Below the pieces are notes generated by a model. The model saw only the letters and a list, made by a program, of their open reading frames with translations. It did no database searches and was not told where the DNA came from. Positions 60,723 through 64,000 of a stretch of 64,000 nucleotides of DNA are shown one piece after another. Origin of the DNA: RSA9 sp036381195 (GTDB lineage Bacteria > Gemmatimonadota > Gemmatimonadetes > Longimicrobiales > RSA9); assembly GCA_036381195.1 (NCBI GenBank), contig DASVDH010000095.1, positions 48,528 through 112,527 of the forward strand, in the 5' to 3' direction. Positions within the stretch are counted from its first letter, which is position 1, and each line of letters begins with the position of its first letter. A program made the position numbers and the translations under genes.

Positions 60723-61241
60723 CTACTCCGGCTCCAACCCCCTCCCGCCCGTGCGGCCGTCCTTCAGCACCCACAGGTGCTTGTCCTCGCCGCACAGCAC
60801 GATGTCCACGATGGCGCGCGTGTCGAGGTCGAAGCTCTGCCGGTCCGGGATCGACCGGTAACACAGGTTGCCCGCCCCGTCAACCGGCGGGTGGTTGTGC
60901 GCCGTGCCCACGTAGCGCGGCCCCTGGCACGGCTGGTAGCGCACGCTGCTGATGCTCGCCTCCTCCATCCGGGCGAGCCGGAACCCGTCGATGTACAGGA
61001 CTCCGTCCTCCTGCCGACCCTCGAGACACAGGACGAACTCGACTTCGGTGATGAACTGGTAGAGGAAGGACCAGCCCTCGAGCACCTCGGGCGCGACGAC
61101 GACGGCCTCCGCCGCGCCCGCCGCGTTGCGCCCCCCGTGGGCCGCGCCGTCCGCGCCGCGCTGCTTCGGCGCCTGCGCACCGCCCGCCGAGGCGCACGCC
61201 ATCAGCCCGAACACGGCCAGTACCGCAACATGCCGCCCCAC
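60723..61241 (-). CDS. Lipoprotein with JAB/JAMM-like metalloprotease fold
   Basis: A 172-residue lipoprotein (lipobox FGLMAC). The core WSFLYQFITEVEFVLCLEG, then IDGFRLARMEEASISSVRYQPCQGPRYVGTAHNHPPVDGAGNLCYRSIPDRQSFD, carries the JAMM elements: a possible Glu (E68), H115-x-H117 followed by Pro, and S130-x-x-D133, with a longer than usual H-to-S spacing. JAMM proteins are deubiquitinases or peptidases, normally cytoplasmic; an exported version is unusual. GTG 61241 is preceded by GGAGG. Confidence 0.65.
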   Translation of the reverse strand: MGRHVAVLAVFGLMACASAGGAQAPKQRGADGAAHGGRNAAGAAEAVVVAPEVLEGWSFLYQFITEVEFVLCLEGRQEDGVLYIDGFRLARMEEASISSVRYQPCQGPRYVGTAHNHPPVDGAGNLCYRSIPDRQSFDLDTRAIVDIVLCGEDKHLWVLKDGRTGGRGLEPE

Positions 61242-61535
61242 GTCTGCCTCCCCTCTATCCTGCACCCCCGTGGCCTCCGCCGGGGGTCCTGCATCCTCCA
61301 CGGCCGGCGGCCGCGCCGCCGGCCTGCTGCCGAACCGGGCGGGGGCACCGCGGCCGCGCCGCGCGCAGAGCCCCGCCACGACCCCGTATCGGGCCGCAGG
61401 GTACGCTCCCTGCAAGGCCTGCACCGGCGCGCGGCTGCGCGGGCGCTGCGGGGTCTGCTCAGCGTGCGCCGGCCGCCCCGAGCTGCGGGTGCCGCACGTG
61501 GCGCCCCCGGGCCTGAGCCGCCGGAACGAAGGCGC
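61242..61535. other. 294-nt divergent intergenic region
   Basis: Between the JAMM-like lipoprotein (minus) and DUF72 (plus) genes. GC-rich with no convincing gene or promoter; no ribosome site could be identified for the DUF72 ATG. Confidence 0.3.
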
Positions 61536-62489
61536 ATGGACCTGTGCATTGGCACCTCGGGCTGGGCCTACGCCGGCTGGCGCGGCCGCTTCTACCCGCG
61601 CGGGCTCGCGCGCGCCCGCGAGCTCGCGTTCGCCAGCCGGCGGCTGAACTCCATCGAGATCAACGGCACGTTCTACTCGCTGCAGCGGCCGTCCAGCTTC
61701 CGCCGCTGGTTCGACGAAACGCCGCCGGGCTTCCTCTTCGCCGTCAAGGGCAGCCGCTTCATCACGCACATGAAGAAGCTCGACGACGTCGAGACGCCGC
61801 TCGCGAACTTCTTCGCGTCCGGATTGCTCCTGCTCCGTGAGAAGCTCGGCCCCGTGCTCTGGCAGATCCCGCCGAACCTCGCCTTCGACCGGGACCGTGT
61901 CGCCCGCTTCCTCGCCCTCCTCCCCAAGACGACCACGGCTGCCGCGCGCCTCGCCCGCCGCCACGACCACCGCCTCGACGGCCGCGACTGGACCCGCACG
62001 GACAGAGACCGGCCGATCCGCCACGCTCTCGAGGTCCGCCACCCCTCTTTCCTCTGCGCCGAGTTCGCCGCGCTGCTGCACGCGCACGGCGCCGCCCTCG
62101 TCTTCGCGGACACGGCCGGCCTCTTCCCCTACGCCGAGCAGCTCACCGCGGACTTCGTCTACATCCGGCTGCACGGCGCGGAAGCGATCTACGCGAGCGG
62201 CTACACCGACGCGCAGCTCGACTGGTGGGCCGCGCGCATCCGCGCGTGGCAGCGCGGCCGCGAGCCGCGCGACGCCCGACGAATCGCGGGCGCGCCCCGG
62301 CCGCCGCGACGCCTGCGCGACGTCTACGTCTACTTCGACAACGACGCGCTCGGCCACGCCCCCTTCGACGCCCTGCGCCTCGCCGGCCGCCTCGGCGTCG
62401 CCGCGCCGGGTGGCCGGGAGCCCGCGCCCCGCCGCGCCTCCGGGCGCGCCGCTCACGGCCCCCCTGGCGCACGGCGCCGCTCGGCGTAG
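61536..62489 (+). CDS. DUF72 domain-containing protein
   Basis: A 317-residue cytoplasmic protein of the DUF72 TIM-barrel family: it begins MDLCIGTSGWAYAGWRGRFYP and continues LNSIEINGTFYSLQRPSSFRRWFDETPPGFLFAVKGSRFITHMKKL, then GPVLWQIPPNL, VRHPSF and FVYIRLHGAE. Function is unknown; an isomerase or endonuclease-like role has been proposed from the fold. The C-terminal ~40 residues are Pro/Arg-rich. No ribosome site is evident. The TPR gene follows 10 nt later, whose own -10 element overlaps its last bases. Confidence 0.88.
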   Translation: MDLCIGTSGWAYAGWRGRFYPRGLARARELAFASRRLNSIEINGTFYSLQRPSSFRRWFDETPPGFLFAVKGSRFITHMKKLDDVETPLANFFASGLLLLREKLGPVLWQIPPNLAFDRDRVARFLALLPKTTTAAARLARRHDHRLDGRDWTRTDRDRPIRHALEVRHPSFLCAEFAALLHAHGAALVFADTAGLFPYAEQLTADFVYIRLHGAEAIYASGYTDAQLDWWAARIRAWQRGREPRDARRIAGAPRPPRRLRDVYVYFDNDALGHAPFDALRLAGRLGVAAPGGREPAPRRASGRAAHGPPGARRRSA

Positions 62490-62492
62490 CTT
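62487..62492 (+). promoter_or_regulatory. TAGCTT -10-like element before the TPR gene
   Basis: TAGCTT at 62487-62492 would start transcription at about 62499-62500, that is at the ATG of the TPR gene, giving a leaderless mRNA. The -35 is poor. Confidence 0.3.
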
Positions 62493-62499
62493 CATCCCC

Positions 62500-62817
62500 A
62501 TGGAGAACCCCCGCATTGACGCGCTCCGCAAGATGCTCGAGCGCAGCCCCAACGACCCGCGGCTGCGCTTCGGCCTCGCCGCCGAATACGAGCGCCTCGG
62601 CCGCTGGGAGCTCGTCGTCCAGGAGCTACGCGAGTACCTCGCCCTCACGGACGACGAAGGCAACGCCTGGGGTCGCCTCGGCAACGCGCTGCGCCGCCTC
62701 GGCCGCGACGCCGAGGCCAGGGACGCGTACCGCCGCGGCATCGAGGCCGCCCAGCGCCACGGCCACCCCGGCATGGCCGCCGAGTACGAGGAGATCCTCG
62801 ACGACTGGGAGTCATGA
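62500..62817 (+). CDS. Tetratricopeptide-repeat protein
   Basis: A 105-residue protein made of about three TPR-like helix pairs (LRFGLAAEYERLGRWELVVQELREYLAL, AWGRLGNALRRLGRDAEARDAYRRGIEAA). It has no signal peptide. It should mediate protein-protein contacts; a partner is suggested by the 4-nt overlap with the ECF sigma gene, in an operon with its anti-sigma factor. There is no Shine-Dalgarno sequence before the ATG. Confidence 0.83.
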   Translation: MENPRIDALRKMLERSPNDPRLRFGLAAEYERLGRWELVVQELREYLALTDDEGNAWGRLGNALRRLGRDAEARDAYRRGIEAAQRHGHPGMAAEYEEILDDWES

Positions 62818-63395
62818 CGGACCGGCTCCGCTCCTTCGAGGAGGAGGCGCTGCCTCACCTCGACGCCGTCTATCGCTTCGCGCTCCGCCTGGCCGGCTCC
62901 GCGGCGGACGCCGAGGACCTCGTGCAGGAGACCTTCCTCCGCGCCTACCGCTCCTGGGAGCAGTACACCCCGGGAACCTCGGCCAAGAGCTGGCTGTTTA
63001 CCATCTGCCGGAACACGTTCCTCCGGCAACGCGAGCGCGAACGTCGTCGCGACGAGGTCGTCCAGCGGGCCGCGCGCGAGGGCGACGGGCCAGCCGTGCC
63101 CGGGGGCGAGCTGCCGCTGTTCATGCCCGCCGCGCAGAGCGACCCGGAGGGCGAGCTCTTCCGCGACATGATCGACGAGTCGATCCTGAACGCCATCGAG
63201 CGCCTGCCCGCCGACTTCCGCGACGCCGTCGTGCTGAGCGACCTCGAGGGCCTCTCCTACGCCGAGATCGCCTCGGTGCTCGACATCCCCGTCGGCACCG
63301 TCAAGAGCCGCCTCTTCCGCGGTCGGCGCCTCCTCCAGCAGGAGCTGTACTCCTATGCGATCGAGGAAGGGTACATCCGCCCCCGCCAGCCATGA
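62814..63395 (+). CDS. ECF-type RNA polymerase sigma factor
   Basis: A 193-residue sigma70-family ECF factor. Region 2 is SFEEEALPHLDAVYRFALRLAGSAADAEDLVQETFLRAYRSWEQYTPGTSAKSWLFTICRNTFL and region 4 is AIERLPADFRDAVVLSDLEGLSYAEIASVLDIPVGTVKSRLFRGRRLLQQEL. Its insert between the two is longer than average. It directs RNA polymerase to envelope or redox stress promoters when released by the anti-sigma factor. ATG 62814 overlaps the TPR stop; the anti-sigma gene overlaps its end. Confidence 0.93.
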   Translation: MTDRLRSFEEEALPHLDAVYRFALRLAGSAADAEDLVQETFLRAYRSWEQYTPGTSAKSWLFTICRNTFLRQRERERRRDEVVQRAAREGDGPAVPGGELPLFMPAAQSDPEGELFRDMIDESILNAIERLPADFRDAVVLSDLEGLSYAEIASVLDIPVGTVKSRLFRGRRLLQQELYSYAIEEGYIRPRQP

Positions 63396-63646
63396 GTGAC
63401 GTCACCTGCCGCGAGGCGCTGGCCCGCCTCTACGAGTACCTGGACGGCGAGTTGCCCGACGCCAGTGCGGAAGAGATCCGCGCCCACTTCGAGCTGTGCC
63501 AGTGCTGCTACCCGCACCTGCGCTACGCGACCGCGTTCCAGCAAATGCTGGCGCGCGTGGCGAGCGGCCAGCGCTGCGCTCCGCCCGAGCTGCGCAGGAA
63601 GGTCGCGGATCTGCTGCGCGCCGAAGCATCCCGCAGCGGCGGCTGA
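63392..63646 (+). CDS. Zinc-binding anti-sigma factor (ZAS domain)
   Basis: An 84-residue anti-sigma factor of the RsrA/ChrR-type ZAS family. The zinc motif is H-x3-C-x2-C in AHFELCQCCYPHLRYA, preceded by CREALARLYEYLDGELP. It has no transmembrane helix, so it is a soluble, thiol-responsive regulator, as in RsrA. ATG 63392 overlaps the sigma stop (ATGA), the usual arrangement for sigma and its anti-sigma. Confidence 0.88.
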   Translation: MSDVTCREALARLYEYLDGELPDASAEEIRAHFELCQCCYPHLRYATAFQQMLARVASGQRCAPPELRRKVADLLRAEASRSGG

Positions 63647-63841
63647 GGCCGGCGCGGGCCGCTCCCCACGCACGGCCCGCGCTGGCGGCCACCAGCCGCG
63701 GCCCAACCCCGGCCGCGCCGGCACCGTGGCCGAAAGATCCCCGAACCCTCCCCACCCCCCAGGGTATCCACGGAAAGCGAATCCTTCTGAACCCCAACGC
63801 CCCGTGCGTGGCTCGCCCGGGGCACTGGAGGCCAGCCGACG

Positions 63842-64000
63842 ATGGTCATGCCGACGAGGCGCGAGCGGGTCCTGCCGCGGCTGATCGAAGACGAGATGCG
63901 CGACTCGTTCATTGATTATTCGATGAGCGTGATCGTGCAGCGGGCGCTGCCGGACGTGCGCGATGGGCTCAAGCCGGTGCACCGGCGCATTCTGTACGCC
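63842..64000 (+). CDS. gyrA: DNA gyrase subunit A (5' part; continues beyond the window)
   Basis: The frame begins at ATG 63842 (or 63848) and runs off the end: 53 codons, with LIEDEMRDSFIDYSMSVIVQRALPDVRDGLKPVHRRILYA, which is the N-terminal region of type IIA topoisomerase subunit A. ALPDVRDGLKPVHRR is the gyrase/ParC signature; GyrA is more likely than ParC, but the fragment is too short to decide. It lies 195 nt after the anti-sigma gene, in which I see no clear promoter. Confidence 0.82.
   Translation, partial: MVMPTRRERVLPRLIEDEMRDSFIDYSMSVIVQRALPDVRDGLKPVHRRILYA

Noticed and set aside
1..64000. tRNA, rRNA, insertion sequences, prophage or CRISPR arrays
   Set aside because: I looked through the intergenic regions and found no cloverleaf-like sequence, transposase, integrase or regularly spaced repeat.

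Overview
This is a very GC-rich bacterial chromosome segment with dense genes on both strands, many 4-nt stop/start overlaps, and many exported lipoproteins and outer-membrane proteins. The gene content suggests a Gram-negative, aerobic heterotroph, most likely a Gemmatimonadota-like soil or compost bacterium. That placement is inferred from composition and gene types (6-bladed beta-propeller lipoproteins, DUF5777-like barrels, DUF6941, M1/M19/S9 exported peptidases); no rRNA or other phylogenetic marker is present apart from the first 53 codons of gyrA. I see no tRNA, rRNA, insertion sequence, prophage or CRISPR array.

Layout. 1-853: the end of a phenylacetyl-CoA epoxidase operon (truncated paaC plus a zinc-ribbon-only PaaD). 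854-3363: an epimerase operon, a cold-shock gene with an unusual leader and a 25-bp hairpin terminator. 3364-9713: paired PH-domain membrane proteins, a patatin/beta-barrel protein, a histone H1-like peptide, YggX and a membrane metallophosphoesterase. 9734-14945: a MacA-like adaptor with two FtsX-type permeases but no local ATPase, divergent from a lipoprotein HtrA protease. 15144-20532: a DUF6941 protein, then an MscS channel translationally coupled to a 1022-residue P-loop ATPase, then glutaminyl cyclotransferase. 20631-25844: a dipeptidase, a DtxR-type regulator, an FmdB zinc ribbon, a PfpI protein, and a histidine kinase followed by a receiver protein, both receivers lacking the phosphoacceptor Asp.

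25980-32746 (minus strand): two operons, an ABC-2 exporter (ATPase and two permeases) and downstream a GMC oxidoreductase with a small subunit and a ThDP enzyme, all joined by 4-nt overlaps. 32887-44903: an exported D-aminoacylase-type amidohydrolase with a HAD phosphatase, secreted lipoproteins, an M1 peptidase, a beta-barrel fused to a blue-copper domain, a PfkB sugar kinase, a NagX-like acyltransferase and an S9 peptidase. 45000-50968: a LuxR-type regulator facing an unknown lipoprotein across an operator-like palindrome, an AcnB-ordered aconitase-family protein and an FKBP. 51334-57697: an SLC13/ArsB-type transporter, then a three-gene set of PIG-L deacetylase, one-TM peptide and sodium:solute symporter. 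57851-64000: two beta-propeller lipoproteins (one frameshifted), a JAMM-like lipoprotein, DUF72, a TPR/ECF-sigma/anti-sigma operon and the start of gyrA.

Physiologically the region reads as cell-envelope and scavenging functions: exported peptidases, amidohydrolase and PIG-L deacetylase feed small transporters, while efflux pumps, MscS, HtrA, YdbS/YdbT-like proteins and sigma/anti-sigma handle envelope stress. The least explained items are the MscS-ATPase pair, a hexanucleotide repeat family (CTCGTA/AACGTG) found in two ABC-transporter intergenic gaps, and two 3'-end duplications each offset by 74 nt.
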